From NCBI RefSeq assembly GCF_001007995.1, contig NZ_CP011389.1, positions 2,240,001-2,304,000 on the forward strand: a DNA stretch of 64,000 bases, written 5' to 3'. Shown piece by piece: positions 41,840-55,208 of this stretch (the first letter of the stretch is position 1; each line of letters starts with the position of its first letter). The stretch is from Deinococcus soli (ex Cha et al. 2016) (lineage in GTDB: Bacteria; Deinococcota; Deinococci; Deinococcales; Deinococcaceae). Position numbers and translations under genes: made by a program. The notes beneath the pieces are model-generated. The model was given only the letters and a program-made list of their open reading frames with translations, was not told the origin of the DNA and ran no database searches.

Positions 41840-42985
41840 CTACCGGCGTTTGCGGTGGATGACCTGTTCGTACACGGCTTCCAGCGCGGCGGCGCGGGTG
41901 GTCAGGTCGTACTGCGCGGCGCTGGCGCGCGCCCCGGCCTGAAGTGCGGGCAGGCGACCGGGCATCAGGGTGTCGAGCAGGCCCTCGGCGAGCGCTTCGG
42001 GCGTGGCGGCGCGGACGGTGCCGTTCACGCCCTCCTGAATCAGGTCCAGCGCGGCGGGACTCTGCGCGGCGACGAGGGGCGCGCCCGCCGCGAGGGCCTC
42101 GATCATACTCATGGGGAGGACCTCGCTGGTGCTCGCGGTGATGAACACGTCGGCGGCCGCCAGCGCCTCGGGAACTCGCTCGTACGGGACGGGACCGGTG
42201 AAGGTGACGCCCTCGGGGGCCGACTGTTCCAGCGCGGCGCGGCTGGGGCCGTCCCCGACGACCAGCAGGCGCAGGTCCGGGCGGCTGGCGCGGGCGCGGT
42301 CGAAGGCGCGCAGCATGACGTCCAGGTTCTTCTCGGGGGCCAGTCGGCCCAGCGATACGACCAGTGGCGCGTCCGGCGCCACGTGGTACGTCTCGCGGAA
42401 CGCCGCGCCCGTGGCGGCGCGGAACGCGGCGAGATCCACCGGGTTCGGCATCAGGTCCACGGGGCCCTGGAAGCCGTACTCGCGCAGCATGTCCACCATC
42501 GCGCGGCCCGGCGCGAGCACCGCGTCCACCCGGCGTGCGAACGCGCTCACGTGCGGGCGCAGCACCGCGCGGCCCACCCGCTTGGGCATGGGCGCGTAGT
42601 GCAGGTACTGGTCGTACTGCGTGTGGGCCGTGTACACCACGGGCGCCCCGGACAGCCGCGCCCACTTCAGGGCCAGCTGGCCCGCCAGGAACGGGTGCAT
42701 GGTGTGCAGCACGTCCAGCCCGCGCAGTGGCAGCCGCGAGGTCAGGAGGGGCCCCGGCGCGAGCATCACGGGGTAGTCCGCCGGGGCACCCAGCGCCCGC
42801 GCGCCCGCAAAGGACGAGTTCAGGCGGTACACGCCGTCCTCGCGTGGGGGCATCAGCGGGTGGCGGGGCGCGAAGATCCGCACCTCGTGCCCACGCTCGC
42901 GCAGGCCCCGCGCGAACAGCGCCGTGCTGGTCGCCACCCCGTTCCGGGACGGCAGGTAGGTCGCAGTGACAATCCCGACGCGCAC
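41840..42985 (-). CDS. Glycosyltransferase family 4 protein
   Basis: A 381-residue GT-B enzyme. It begins [20 protein letters not shown] with the Gly-rich loop, has [13 protein letters not shown] and [10 protein letters not shown], and in the donor half [28 protein letters not shown] and [20 protein letters not shown] (E-x7-E). This order resembles alpha-mannosyl/glucosyl-transferases that act on diacylglycerol or phosphatidylinositol. I chose GTG 42985 because TACACT ends six bases upstream and the protein fold starts there. It is divergent from hisA. Confidence 0.85.
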   Translation of the reverse strand: MRVGIVTATYLPSRNGVATSTALFARGLRERGHEVRIFAPRHPLMPPREDGVYRLNSSFAGARALGAPADYPVMLAPGPLLTSRLPLRGLDVLHTMHPFLAGQLALKWARLSGAPVVYTAHTQYDQYLHYAPMPKRVGRAVLRPHVSAFARRVDAVLAPGRAMVDMLREYGFQGPVDLMPNPVDLAAFRAATGAAFRETYHVAPDAPLVVSLGRLAPEKNLDVMLRAFDRARASRPDLRLLVVGDGPSRAALEQSAPEGVTFTGPVPYERVPEALAAADVFITASTSEVLPMSMIEALAAGAPLVAAQSPAALDLIQEGVNGTVRAATPEALAEGLLDTLMPGRLPALQAGARASAAQYDLTTRAAALEAVYEQVIHRKRR

Positions 42986-43043
42986 CCGCGCAGTGTAGCC
43001 CCGCAGGCGTCCCCGCGCGAGCCGGCCCCGTATCCTGTGGCCC

Positions 43044-43757
43044 ATGCAAGAGCCGCTCATCATTCCCTGCGTGGACATCCAGTCCGGGCGCGCCGTGCGC
43101 CTGTTCGAGGGCGACCCCGACCGCGAGACCGTGTACTTCGACTCCCCTCTGGACGCCGCCCGGCACTGGGTGGGCCTGGGCGCGGGCCTCGTGCACCTCG
43201 TGGATCTGGACGCCGCCACGGGCCGCGGCGAGAACCGCGCCGTGATCGCGCAGATCACGCAGGAACTGGGCGTACCGGTCGAGGTGGGCGGCGGCATCCG
43301 CAGCCGCGAGGCCGCCGAGGAATTGCTGCGCCTGGGCGTGGACCGCGTCGTGATCGGCACCGCCGCCGTGAAGCAGCCGGAACTCGTGCGGGAATTGATC
43401 ACCGCGCACGGCCCCGAACGGGTGGTCGTCAGCCTGGACGCGCGCGGGCTGGAGGTCGCCACGCACGGCTGGGCGCAGGGCAGCGGCGTCATGGTCGCCG
43501 ACCTGACCCCCACCCTGGCCGACGCGGGCCTGGAAACGCTGATCTTCACGGACGTCACCCGCGACGGCACGCTGCGCGGCCTGAACCGCGACCTGATGGC
43601 CCAGGTCCGCCGTCTCTGGATGAACACCCTGATCGTGGGCGGCGGCGTCGCGAACCTCGACGACGTGCGCCTGCTGCGCGAGGAACACATCGAGGGCGCC
43701 ATCGTGGGCCGCGCCATCTACGAGGGCACCCTGCCGTTCCCCGCCGTGCTCGACTAA
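43044..43757 (+). CDS. hisA: Phosphoribosylformimino-5-aminoimidazole carboxamide ribotide isomerase
   Basis: A 237-residue TIM barrel of normal length, the fourth step of histidine synthesis. Landmarks are [15 protein letters not shown] with the catalytic Asp, [45 protein letters not shown] and [15 protein letters not shown], with both phosphate-binding loops. TATCCT ends seven bases before the ATG (leaderless). It is isolated from other his genes in this window. Confidence 0.95.
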   Translation: MQEPLIIPCVDIQSGRAVRLFEGDPDRETVYFDSPLDAARHWVGLGAGLVHLVDLDAATGRGENRAVIAQITQELGVPVEVGGGIRSREAAEELLRLGVDRVVIGTAAVKQPELVRELITAHGPERVVVSLDARGLEVATHGWAQGSGVMVADLTPTLADAGLETLIFTDVTRDGTLRGLNRDLMAQVRRLWMNTLIVGGGVANLDDVRLLREEHIEGAIVGRAIYEGTLPFPAVLD

Positions 43758-43765
43758 AACGGATT

Positions 43766-43842
43766 CCGTTTCGCTCCTGCTCGCGCTGCTGCGCAGCTCT
43801 CCGAGTCCGCTCGGGTTGAAAGATGCTGCACACCTTGCAACC
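43766..43842 (+). repeat. Dispersed repeat, copy 4
   Basis: Core CTCGCGCTGCTGCGCAGCTC then TCCGAGTCCGCTCG (43780-43813), followed by GGTTG...CAACC as the variable hairpin (43814-43842). Confidence 0.65.
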
Positions 43843-43864
43843 GGAGTCCATATGATCTGCCGGA

Positions 43865-43910
43865 CAGGGAGCGGGGCGGAGGTGACCCACGACCTCCGCC
43901 CCGCTCCCTG
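43865..43910. terminator. 19-bp bidirectional terminator between hisA and yihY
   Basis: CAGGGAGCGGGGCGGAGGT (43865-43883) and its exact inverse (43892-43910) enclose an 8-base loop. It serves two convergent genes. Confidence 0.75.
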
Positions 43911-43915
43911 TGCCC

Positions 43916-45085
43916 TTACCTGCGCCGTCCGCCGGTGATGCCCAGCAGGCGCAGCACGATCACGACGGGCACGGCGAGCACGGCAGTCACGGCGTTCCAC
44001 AGGGCGGCGCGGACGGTGGGCAGCATGCGGCCCTCCTCGCGGCGCGGCACCTGCTTCAGTACACGCGGCAGTGTCGGGACCGCCACGCCCAGCACGCGGC
44101 CCCGGGCGTCCTGCGCGGGGCGCCCGGCGGCGTCCTTCGCGTCGCGTTCCTGGGCACTCTCGGTGGGGTCGATGTCCACGCCCTGCGCGGCCAGCGCTTC
44201 CTTCTTCGCGGTGTTCGCGGCGCCCCCGGCGTGCGTGCCGAACTTCTGTGAGTACACCCAGGTGACTTCGGCGCCGAAGAAGAAGATCATCGCGGAGTAG
44301 TAGATCCACAGCAGGAGCACGATCAGGGTCGCGGCCGCCCCGAAGGCGCTGCCGGGCGCCGCCTGACCCAGGTACAGGCCGATGCCCAGCTGGCCCAGCG
44401 TGAACAGCGTGGACGTGAAGAAGCCTCCCACCCACACCTCGTGCCACTGGAGTTTCACGTCGGGCAGCACCTTGTACACGCCCGCGAAGACCGGCGCGAG
44501 GAACAGCGTGGACAGCAGCGCCGTGCCCAGCCGCACGAAGAACGCGCCCGCGCCGATGGTGTCTCCCAGGGTCTGCGCGATGGCGGACAGGTACGTGTTC
44601 AGGCCCAGGAACACGATCAGCAGCAGGCCGATCACGATGATCATCAGGAACGACTTCACGCGCGTCCACAGGATGTTCACGATGCCCTGCGGCGGGGCCG
44701 GGTCGGCGCCCCACATGGAGTTCAGGGCGTCCTGCACCTGCACGAACAGGCCCGTGGCGCCCATGAACAGCGTCACGAACGCCGCGATGGTCGCCACGAG
44801 ACTTCCCTTGAGCAGGCTGTCGGGTTTGATCAGGCCGCGCAGGAACTCGGCGGTGTCGCTGCCCAGGTTCTGCGACACCAGCCCCGCCGGGCCGAACAGC
44901 TGGTCCAGCACCGCCGAGTCGGTCAGGAACCGCCCGGCGACCGCCACCGCGAGCAGCAGGAGCGGCGCGATGCTGAACATGGCGTAGTAGGCGATCGCGG
45001 CGGCGAGGCGCGGGGCCTTGTCCTGCCCGAAGGCCAAGAAGGCCTCGCGCAGCAGGGTGAACAGGTCGGCAGGCTTGAGCCTCAT
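43916..45085 (-). CDS. YihY/BrkB-family membrane protein
   Basis: A 389-residue protein with six hydrophobic helices between about 30 and 270 and the family's opening block [41 protein letters not shown] and [19 protein letters not shown] are further YihY motifs. A charged cytoplasmic stretch (275-350) and a last helix follow. The function of the family is not established. TAGACT ends six bases before the ATG. Divergent from the thioesterase gene. Confidence 0.85.
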   Translation of the reverse strand: MRLKPADLFTLLREAFLAFGQDKAPRLAAAIAYYAMFSIAPLLLLAVAVAGRFLTDSAVLDQLFGPAGLVSQNLGSDTAEFLRGLIKPDSLLKGSLVATIAAFVTLFMGATGLFVQVQDALNSMWGADPAPPQGIVNILWTRVKSFLMIIVIGLLLIVFLGLNTYLSAIAQTLGDTIGAGAFFVRLGTALLSTLFLAPVFAGVYKVLPDVKLQWHEVWVGGFFTSTLFTLGQLGIGLYLGQAAPGSAFGAAATLIVLLLWIYYSAMIFFFGAEVTWVYSQKFGTHAGGAANTAKKEALAAQGVDIDPTESAQERDAKDAAGRPAQDARGRVLGVAVPTLPRVLKQVPRREEGRMLPTVRAALWNAVTAVLAVPVVIVLRLLGITGGRRR

Positions 45086-45176
45086 CCCGGCAGTCTACGG
45101 ACGCGCGCGGCAGGTGTCCGCAGGAGCGGGATTCACGCTTTTCCCATACTGCCCCGGCCCTGCTAGCCTGCCCCTC

Positions 45177-45599
45177 ATGCACGCCATCCCGGAAGGCTTC
45201 ACGCAGACCCTGACCGTGACCGTCACCGACGACATGACCGTCAGTTTTGGCGAACTGGGCCGCCTGCACCCCGTGTACGCCACGTACTGGATGGCCAAAC
45301 ACTTCGAGGAGGCCGGGCGCAAGATCATCCTGCCCTTCCTGGAAGACGGTGAGGGCGGCATCGGCACGCAGGTGGACGTCACGCACACCGCCTCCGCGCT
45401 GCCCGGCATGACGGTCACCGTGACCGCCACCTTCGACCGGATGGACGGGCGGCGCATCGTCGCCCGGATGCGCGCCGTGAACGAACTCGGCGACGAGATC
45501 GGATTTGGCAGCACCACCCAGATGGTCCTGCCACAGTCGCGCATCGATGCGGGCTTCGACACGTTGCGCGCCCGCTGGGCGGAACGGGTTGATGGGTGA
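45177..45599 (+). CDS. Hotdog-fold thioesterase-family protein
   Basis: A 140-residue single-domain protein resembling fluoroacetyl-CoA-type thioesterases: [40 protein letters not shown] with the helix of the hotdog, and [20 protein letters not shown]. It probably hydrolyses an acyl-CoA; substrate unknown. TAGCCT ends seven bases before the ATG. Its last codons (VDG and stop) lie within an 18-bp sequence that recurs at 47486. Confidence 0.75.
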   Translation: MHAIPEGFTQTLTVTVTDDMTVSFGELGRLHPVYATYWMAKHFEEAGRKIILPFLEDGEGGIGTQVDVTHTASALPGMTVTVTATFDRMDGRRIVARMRAVNELGDEIGFGSTTQMVLPQSRIDAGFDTLRARWAERVDG

Positions 45600-45605
45600 T
45601 GGAGG
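45588..45605 (+). repeat. 18-bp repeat, copy 1
   Basis: GTTGATGGGTGATGGAGG spans the thioesterase stop codon and is identical to 47486-47503. Confidence 0.6.
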
Positions 45606-45739
45606 GGGGCGGTTCGGTTTGCTGTGCGCCTTCTGTTCACGGGCTGAACTGAGCTGAGCTGCGGCCTGGGGGGCGGCGTGCGTTTCGTGCGCGGCTTTCC
45701 TGGACCGGGTGCAGCGGGGGGCCGCTATGCTGGAGCGTC

Positions 45740-47476
<1,737 letters not shown>

Positions 47477-47485
47477 TGGTTGAAA

Positions 47486-47540
47486 GTTGATGGGTGATGG
47501 AGGCGGGACAGTCCGGCCCATCACCCTTTGCCCATCAACC
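47486..47540. repeat. 18-bp repeat, copy 2, with inverted repeat
   Basis: GTTGATGGGTGATGGAGG recurs here, followed by CCATCACCC (47518-47526) and CCCATCAAC (47531-47539), which are inverse to its two halves, so the RNA can fold two ways. It lies between malic enzyme and dnaX. Confidence 0.6.
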
Positions 47541-47690
47541 CTTCCCCCCGTCACTGCGCCCCGCTTCACCTGGGCCCTAGAATGGTGAGGTGAAGCGGCG
47601 TGCATGCAGGGTGGGGCTTGAGTTGAGCGGCGACAGGCCGCGGGGTTCAGCGTTCGAGCCGCTCCTGCGCCGTGTCGCCGGGAGACAACT

Positions 47691-50039
47691 GTGAGTGCCA
47701 TCTACCAGCGGGCCCGCCCGGTGCGGTGGGAGGACGTGGTCGGGCAGGAGCACGTCAAGGACGTCCTGAAGGCCGCGCTGGAGCAGGGCCGCGTGGGGCA
47801 CGCGTACCTGTTCAGCGGGCCGCGCGGGGTGGGGAAGACCACCACCGCCCGATTGATCGCCATGACCGCCAACTGCACCGGCCCGATGCCGAAGCCCTGC
47901 GGGGAGTGCGAGTCGTGCCTGAGTGTCCGCGCCGGCTCGCACCCGGACGTCATGGAGATCGACGCGGCCAGCAACAACAGCGTGGACGACGTCCGCGACC
48001 TGCGCGAGAAGGTCGGGCTGGCCGCCATGCGCGGCGGGAAGAAGATCTACATCCTGGACGAGGCGCACATGATGAGCCGCGCCGCGTTCAACGCCCTCCT
48101 GAAGACACTGGAGGAACCACCCGGCCACGTCATCTTCATCTTGGCGACCACCGAACCCGAGAAGATCATCCCCACGATCCTCTCGCGCTGCCAGCACTAC
48201 CGTTTCCGCCGCCTGACCCCGGAGGAGATCGCCGGGAAGCTCGCCGGGCTCGCCCAGCGCGAGGGCGTGCGCGCCGAGGGCGACGCGTTGCAACTCATCG
48301 GACGGCTGGCCGACGGCGCGATGCGTGACGGCGAGAGCCTGCTGGAACGCATGCTGGCCGCCGGCACCGCCGTGACCCGTGCGGGCGTGGAGGAGGCGCT
48401 GGGTCTCCCGCCCGGCGAGCGCGTGCGCGGCATCGCCGCCGCCCTGGTGAGCGGCGACGCGGGCGCCGCCCTGAGTGGCGCGGGGCACCTGTACCGCGAC
48501 GGCTTCGCGGCCCGCACGGTCGTCGAGGGCCTTGTCGCGGCGCTGGGTGCGGCCCTGCACGCCGAACTGGGCCTGAACCCCGACGGTCGCCTGGACGGCG
48601 CGGACATTCCCCGCCTGCTGAAACTTCAGGCGGCCCTGGACGAGCAGGAATCCCGCTTCGCCCGCGCCGCAGACCAGCAGAGCCTCGAACTGGCCCTGAC
48701 GCACGCCCTGCTCGCCGCCGACACCGTGAGCGGCGGCAGCGCCCCGGCCAGCGCGGGCGCGGGGGCCGCTCTCCCGGCGGACCTCGCGCAGCGCCTGAAC
48801 CGCCTGGAGAAGGAACTCGCCACACTGCGTGCCAACCCGCCCGCCGCGCCGTCCGGCCCGGTGGGAGAGGCCCGCCGCGCCCCCACGCCCGGCAGCGCAG
48901 CCCCCGGCCCGCGCGCCGCCAGCCCCGACCCCGCGCAGCCCATTCCCGCCCCGACGGGTGGCAGCTGGGCGGACGTGACCCGGCAGGCCAGCATGCAGCT
49001 GCGCGCCTTCCTGAAACCCGCCCGGCAGCACGCCGAACCCGGCTACGTCAGCCTCGGGTACGACGACCGCAACGCCTTCCACGCCAAGCAGGTCGCCGCG
49101 AAATTCGACGACATCGCCAGGATCGTCCTGGGCGTGTTCGGCCCGGTCACCTTCGAACTGATCGCGCCGGAAGGCAGCCGCCGCGTGAACCTCGGCGGGG
49201 GTCAATCCGGTGGTGGGCAGTTCGGTGGCGGTTCGGCGGGCAGCGCCCCGGCCCCCGAGCCGACCCCGCCCGCCCCGACCCCAGCCCCGGCCCGCGCCGC
49301 GCCGCCCGTCCGGGAGCCTGCGCCGGACCACGGGGCCGCGCCGGACGTCGCGCCGTTCGACCCGACCCGCAGCGCCCCCCGCCGCCCCGCAGGCACGCGC
49401 GGCCCGGATTTCGCGCCCATTGACCCGCCACAGGCCCAGGCCACCCCGATACAGCCCGCGCCGGCGCAACAGGCCACCGCGCCGACCCAGGCCGGGCCGT
49501 CCCCACGCGCCAGCGTCGCCACGCTCCCCCCACCCCTCCCCGAACGGCGCGTGCCCCCCACCAGCCCCGACGACGCCGCGCCCGCCCCGCTGGCCGACCT
49601 CGACCCCGGCCCGTGGGACGACACGCCCGCCGCGCAGCCCGCCAGTATCCCCCGTGACGCCGGGCCGCCCCCGCGCAGCGAACGGAACCTCTACCTGGGC
49701 GAGGTCATCACCGAGGAACCCGACTGGAACGCCTTCGGCGGCCCCGACCTGCTGGGCGACCTGCCGCCCGAGGAGGACATGCCCTTCGCGGACCTCGGCG
49801 TCCCCCGCCCCGCCCCGAAACCCACCCCGGCCCCCACGCCCGCCCCGCAGGAGGCGAAAGCCCCCCCGCAGGACGCCAGGGTGACCCCCGGGAGGCCCGG
49901 CGACATCCGCGCCCACCCCGTCTACGAGGACATCCGCACCCGCTTCAGCGGCCGCGTGCGCGAGATCGGCAAGAACCGCAACGCCCCGCCCGTTCCCGAT
50001 ACCCTGGGCGCCGACCTTCCCGAAGAGGACGACGAGTAA
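47691..50039 (+). CDS. dnaX: DNA polymerase III subunit gamma/tau
   Basis: A 782-residue clamp-loader ATPase. Residues 1-350 are the AAA+ core: VVGQEHVKDVLKAAL, Walker A GPRGVGKTTTAR, the zinc module CTGPMPKPCGECESC, Walker B YILDEAHMM, and the SRC arginine-finger motif in TILSRCQHYRF. Domain III extends to about 360. The tail (370-782) is very Pro/Ala-rich with a short conserved end (RTRFSGRVREIGKN). I see no A-run that would support the frameshift used to make gamma in some bacteria. GTG 47691; a possible -10 TAGAAT lies about 110 bp upstream. Confidence 0.95.
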   Translation: MSAIYQRARPVRWEDVVGQEHVKDVLKAALEQGRVGHAYLFSGPRGVGKTTTARLIAMTANCTGPMPKPCGECESCLSVRAGSHPDVMEIDAASNNSVDDVRDLREKVGLAAMRGGKKIYILDEAHMMSRAAFNALLKTLEEPPGHVIFILATTEPEKIIPTILSRCQHYRFRRLTPEEIAGKLAGLAQREGVRAEGDALQLIGRLADGAMRDGESLLERMLAAGTAVTRAGVEEALGLPPGERVRGIAAALVSGDAGAALSGAGHLYRDGFAARTVVEGLVAALGAALHAELGLNPDGRLDGADIPRLLKLQAALDEQESRFARAADQQSLELALTHALLAADTVSGGSAPASAGAGAALPADLAQRLNRLEKELATLRANPPAAPSGPVGEARRAPTPGSAAPGPRAASPDPAQPIPAPTGGSWADVTRQASMQLRAFLKPARQHAEPGYVSLGYDDRNAFHAKQVAAKFDDIARIVLGVFGPVTFELIAPEGSRRVNLGGGQSGGGQFGGGSAGSAPAPEPTPPAPTPAPARAAPPVREPAPDHGAAPDVAPFDPTRSAPRRPAGTRGPDFAPIDPPQAQATPIQPAPAQQATAPTQAGPSPRASVATLPPPLPERRVPPTSPDDAAPAPLADLDPGPWDDTPAAQPASIPRDAGPPPRSERNLYLGEVITEEPDWNAFGGPDLLGDLPPEEDMPFADLGVPRPAPKPTPAPTPAPQEAKAPPQDARVTPGRPGDIRAHPVYEDIRTRFSGRVREIGKNRNAPPVPDTLGADLPEEDDE

Positions 50040-50066
50040 GAGGCTGTCCCCATCGGGTGTGACGGA

Positions 50067-50099
50067 TGCCCGCCCCGGGAAAGCCTCCCGGGGCGGGCA
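50067..50099. terminator. Bidirectional terminator between dnaX and the lanthipeptide locus
   Basis: TGCCCGCCCCGGGA (50067-50080) and TCCCGGGGCGGGCA (50086-50099) form a perfect 14-bp stem with a 5-base loop, marking the end of the minus-strand lan operon and of dnaX. Confidence 0.75.
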
Positions 50100-50137
50100 C
50101 TGAACTGGGTGGAGCTGACCCGGTGATCGGGATGCGG

Positions 50138-51717
<1,580 letters not shown>

Positions 51718-51721
<4 letters not shown>

Positions 51722-54399
51722 GCCTGGCCTCCGTGTCTGTTGAGCAGGTCGTCCGGCAGCAGCGGGTTGGTGCGACCAGCGGCGAGGCGGTGCAGGAACA
51801 GGGCGACGCCGCTGCTGCCGCTGCCCAGGTCGGTGCTGACGCGGTGCAGGTAATCGCCAGGGAACGTGACGCCCTGCGCCCGGCGCACGCTGAACAGCAG
51901 GACCCCACGGGCGGCGCGGTGGGCGTCTTGCACGTAGGAGGGATCGTTCAGGAACTCGGCGGCGTCCAGCAGGTACATGCCCAGCCCTGCCATGCCCATG
52001 AACAGGCCAGGGAACACGCTGTACTTGGAGGTGGTGGCCAGCCGGATCTGCCCGGCCAGCTGCCGGTACATGGGGTGTCCGGTGACGTGGGCGTAGCGGA
52101 CCAGCACGCTGCCCACCCCGGCGCTGCCGGTCAGCCAGTATGGGTAGAGGACCGAGCCGCCGGGCTGGTCCGGGAAGCCCAGCGCTCCGCCGTCCAGTGT
52201 GCGGGCCTGCGCGAGGTCCTCAGCCAGGGCTGCCTCGCCGAGGCTGAGGTATCGACGTTCCCCGGTCGCCGCGTGCAGGTACAGCAGGAACAGGGCCACC
52301 CCGCTGCCACCGAATCCCAGGCCGACTTCCTGCGGTCCGAAGTCGGGCCAGGTGGCGCGCCCGTCCAACCGGCGGGCGGTCGCGTCGAGCAGGTCGCCGA
52401 TCCGGCGGGCCTCGTCCAAGTACGCCGGGTCACCCCACTGCCGGTGCAGCAGCAGGCTCGCCAGCCCGAACCCGCTGGCTCCGCCGTACAGGTGCACGCG
52501 GGCGTACAGGTGATCGTGCCGCTGGGCCAGCTGGTAGGCCCGTTCGGCCAGCCCGCGTTCACCCAAGCGGGCGAGGCCCACGGCCATACCGGCCAGCCCG
52601 CTGAACAGGCCGGGTGCCGTGCCCGTCGTGGGGGGCTGGCGGCGGATCCACTCGCGCACCTTGCGGGGCACCTCGCCGTTCACGGTGTGCAGCGCCGCCG
52701 TGACGCCCAGCGCGCCGAAATCCAGGCTCAGGCTGTGGCTGAGCTGCGGGGAGGACGGGAACAGCCGGTCCTGCCGGGTGTCGTCGGCAACCCCGATGGC
52801 GTGCCGCAGGGCGCTGCGGGCCACCCGCTCCAGCTGCGCGGCCTCGACCGGCCGGGGGGGCGTCAGGATGGCGGGCGTGCGGCGCAGGGTCACGCGGTCA
52901 TGCAACTGTGCCATGAGGGCCGCGAGATCCAGCGTGCCGTCCGAGGCGAGCAGCTGCTCGATGACCTGCACGAACGCGGCGGGCAGGCCGAAGTCGGCCG
53001 CGAAGGCCTGCAGGAAGGTGGGAAGTGCGTCGTCCTTGACGTTCCTGAGCACTGCGACGGGCAGGAGCAAGCTGAACAGCAGCGCGCCCAGAGCGTAGTG
53101 ATCGTCCGCGACGGTGGTGCCCGCCTGACCGGCCCGGCCGGGCCGGTCGAAGCCTGGCGTGAACATGTTGATGTCCGGGTCCACGCCGCGCTGCGCGGCC
53201 CCCTCGAAGTCGATCAGCCAGGCTCCTGCGCACCGGCCCTCGTCAACTGAGACCAGCACGTTGTTCATGGACAGGTCGCCGAAGACCACGCCGCGCTGGT
53301 GCACGGCCTGCACGGCCCGCATGACTTGCACAGAAACGGACCGCAGCAGCGTCCACCAGCTCTGTAGGGCGGCCAGGTCGTGAGTGGTGCGGACCACGGG
53401 GCTGTACTTGACGGCGAAGGCATGCAGGGACATGCCGCTCAGGTACGACTGCGCCAGGAACGTGTGCTCCCAGCTCGTGAACAGGTCCAGGGCTTCCGGC
53501 GCGACCCCGCTGCCGCCCAGGAGGGTCAGCAGGCGGTGTTCCTTGCGCAGCTGTTCTACCGCGTCCTGCCCGGTGACGCTGGCGTTCACGTGGGGCCTGG
53601 CCTCCTTGAGGACCACCGTTGCGCCCGTCTGTTGATCGGCGGCCAGGTACACCCCGCCGGAATTCGAGTAATTCAGGACCTGTTGGACCTCGTAGCGGCC
53701 ATTCAGGAGTGCGGCGTCCTCGTCGGGCTCGTCCGGCTGGAAGGGGTCACGCAGCCAGTCGGGCTGCTGGTACTGCGGCGTGCGTTCATCCGCTTCCAGG
53801 CTGAGGTCCGGGCGGATCAGGTACGACGTGAGTGCGCCGTCCGGGTCGCGCCGCGTGATGGGCGTGAAGCCGCCATAGCGGTAGTACAGCACCGCGCAGT
53901 CGCGGTAGCGGCGGTCCGAGAGAACATAGGGGCCCTCAAAGTCCTTCAGCTGCCCGTACAGCGTCTCCAGTAGCGTCCGGGCCTGCTGCTCGTCACGGGG
54001 GTAGAGGGTCATGAATTTCCCGCTGGAGCCGCGCGCGCAGCCCTTGCCGAGCAGGAGCGACAGCACAAACGGATCACTGGCGAACTTGAAGGGCACGTTC
54101 GCCTGCACGCAGATGCGGGTCACGCGTTCCAGGATTGCCCTGGCGTTGCCGGGCGTGGCCGACACGTGTAGTTTCCAGCCCTGCATGGGGACCGCTGCGC
54201 CCAGCGGCTGCACGTGCGTCCAGAAGGCTTCCCGGACCACGCGGGTCGCCAGGGGCAGCAGCGGCTGCACCACGGTCACATACTCGGTGCCGGGCTGGTA
54301 CCGCTCGAAGGGCTCGTAGTAGTCGGAGCGCAGGTAGAGGTGACGGACGACCTGCTGAAAGTTGAAGCGGGGGGGGACGAGGTTCGCGCCGGTGCTCAT
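51718..54399 (-). CDS. lanKC: Class III lanthipeptide synthetase (lyase-kinase-cyclase)
   Basis: An 893-residue three-domain enzyme. Lyase part 1-210 ends with the LYYRYGGF motif near 174. The Ser/Thr kinase domain (about 215-500) has the beta3 lysine in VVLKEARPH (near 263), the catalytic loop VVFGDLSMNNVLV (near 375) and DFEGA. A LanC-like cyclase domain (about 560-890) contains the repeated GGxGxG helices (GLFSGLAGMAVGLARLG, YGGASGFGLASLLL, LTGSAGVGSVL) but none of the Cys-Cys-His zinc ligands of LanC. That loss is diagnostic of class III. It phosphorylates Ser/Thr of the precursor, eliminates to dehydro residues and cyclises with Cys. ATG 54399 follows AGGAGG. Confidence 0.92.
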
Positions 54400-54451
54400 G
54401 GTGCCTCCTGGAAGAATGGATCGGTCTAATTGATCGTTCTGCTGTTGTGGC

Positions 54452-54483
54452 GGGGCAAAAAATGGGGGCGCAGCTGCGCCCCC
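54452..54483 (-). terminator. Intrinsic terminator between the precursor genes and lanKC
   Basis: On the minus strand GGGGGCGCAG and CTGCGCCCCC form a perfect palindromic stem (54483-54464) followed by ATTTTTTG. It lies about 100 bp after the last precursor gene and 65 bp before lanKC, so most transcripts should stop after the five precursors and a minority read into the enzymes. Confidence 0.8.
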
Positions 54484-54491
54484 CGTGAAGG

Positions 54492-54575
54492 TCATTCCTG
54501 GCCGGTCGCTGCCGGGCGGATGGGGAGATAGGTGTGGACGTGGTTCAGGGCGTCCAGTGCATCGAACTTGTGCAT
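54492..54575 (-). CDS. Possible 27-residue peptide gene after the last precursor
   Basis: ATG 54575 to TGA 54492, starting MHKFDALDALNHV and ending RPAATGQE. It occupies most of the gap between lanA5 and the terminator. The FDALDAL part faintly resembles the leader helix of the precursors, but there is no Cys or Ser and no clear ribosome site. It may be a decayed precursor or chance. Confidence 0.25.
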   Translation of the reverse strand: MHKFDALDALNHVHTYLPIRPAATGQE

Positions 54576-54582
54576 GCCCGGA

Positions 54583-54684
54583 TCAGGCGAGCTGGTTGCT
54601 GCCGCAGTGGTTGCTGATGGTGCTCCAGTCGGTGGGGGCGGGGGCGGTGGTGCGCAGGGTCTGCAGGTTCAGGATGTTCTTCAT
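54583..54684 (-). CDS. lanA5: Class III lanthipeptide precursor, copy 5
   Basis: 33 residues, with Thr9, Thr13 and Asp19 at the variable positions. AAGGAAG lies just upstream of the ATG. It is the last copy; the spacing from copy 4 is 158 bp instead of 156. A 2-bp difference in the spacer and the CAC His26 codon (as in copies 1 and 2) suggest it is one of the older units. Confidence 0.88.
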   Translation of the reverse strand: MKNILNLQTLRTTAPAPTDWSTISNHCGSNQLA

Positions 54685-54740
54685 GGGGTCACTTCCTTGT
54701 GGGGCGAGAGGGCGATGGTGGAGTGATCGGAGGGGGGTGA

Positions 54741-54842
54741 TCAGGCGAGCTGGTTGCTGCCGCAATGGTTGCTGATGGTGCTCCACTCGGTGGGGGCGGG
54801 GGCGGCGGTGCGCAGGGTCTGCAGGTTCAGGATGTTCTTCAT
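54741..54842 (-). CDS. lanA4: Class III lanthipeptide precursor, copy 4
   Basis: 33 residues with Thr9, Ala13 and Glu19, and the silent CAT codon at His26. The protein and both marker codons are identical to copy 3, so the two probably arose by the most recent duplication of a 156-bp unit. AAGGAAG precedes the ATG. Confidence 0.88.
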   Translation of the reverse strand: MKNILNLQTLRTAAPAPTEWSTISNHCGSNQLA

Positions 54843-54896
54843 GGGGTCACTTCCTTGTGGGGCGAGAGGGCGATGGTGGAGTGATCGGGGGGGTGA

Positions 54897-54998
54897 TCAG
54901 GCGAGCTGGTTGCTGCCGCAATGGTTGCTGATGGTGCTCCACTCGGTGGGGGCGGGGGCGGCGGTGCGCAGGGTCTGCAGGTTCAGGATGTTCTTCAT
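54897..54998 (-). CDS. lanA3: Class III lanthipeptide precursor, copy 3
   Basis: 33 residues with Thr9, Ala13 and Glu19. The Asp-to-Glu change sits directly before the Trp-Ser start of the presumed core, so this copy and copy 4 could yield a slightly different mature peptide if cleavage is before residue 19. Confidence 0.88.
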   Translation of the reverse strand: MKNILNLQTLRTAAPAPTEWSTISNHCGSNQLA

Positions 54999-55052
54999 GG
55001 GGTCACTTCCTTGTGGGGCGAGAGGGCGATGGTGGAGTGATCGGGGGGGTGA

Positions 55053-55154
55053 TCAGGCGAGCTGGTTGCTGCCGCAGTGGTTGCTGATGGTGCTCCAGTC
55101 GGTGGGGGCGGGGGCGGCGGTGCGCAGGGTCTGCAGGTTCAGGATGTTCTTCAT
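55053..55154 (-). CDS. lanA2: Class III lanthipeptide precursor, copy 2
   Basis: 33 residues with Thr9, Ala13 and Asp19: a hybrid between the copy 1/5 type (Asp19, CAC His26) and the copy 3/4 type (Ala13). This mosaic suggests gene conversion within the array. Confidence 0.88.
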   Translation of the reverse strand: MKNILNLQTLRTAAPAPTDWSTISNHCGSNQLA

Positions 55155-55208
55155 GGGGTCACTTCCTTGTGGGGCGAGAGGGCGATGGTGGAGTGATCGG
55201 GGGGGTGA

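Noticed and set aside
41772..45386. 1204-codon frame on the minus strand
   Set aside because: It spans glycosyltransferase, hisA and YihY genes in another frame and is Arg/Pro/Gly-rich noise; each real gene has proper motifs and its own start.
47691..50039. Programmed frameshift in dnaX to make gamma
   Set aside because: No A- or A/G-rich slippery heptamer is visible in the region after the AAA+ core.
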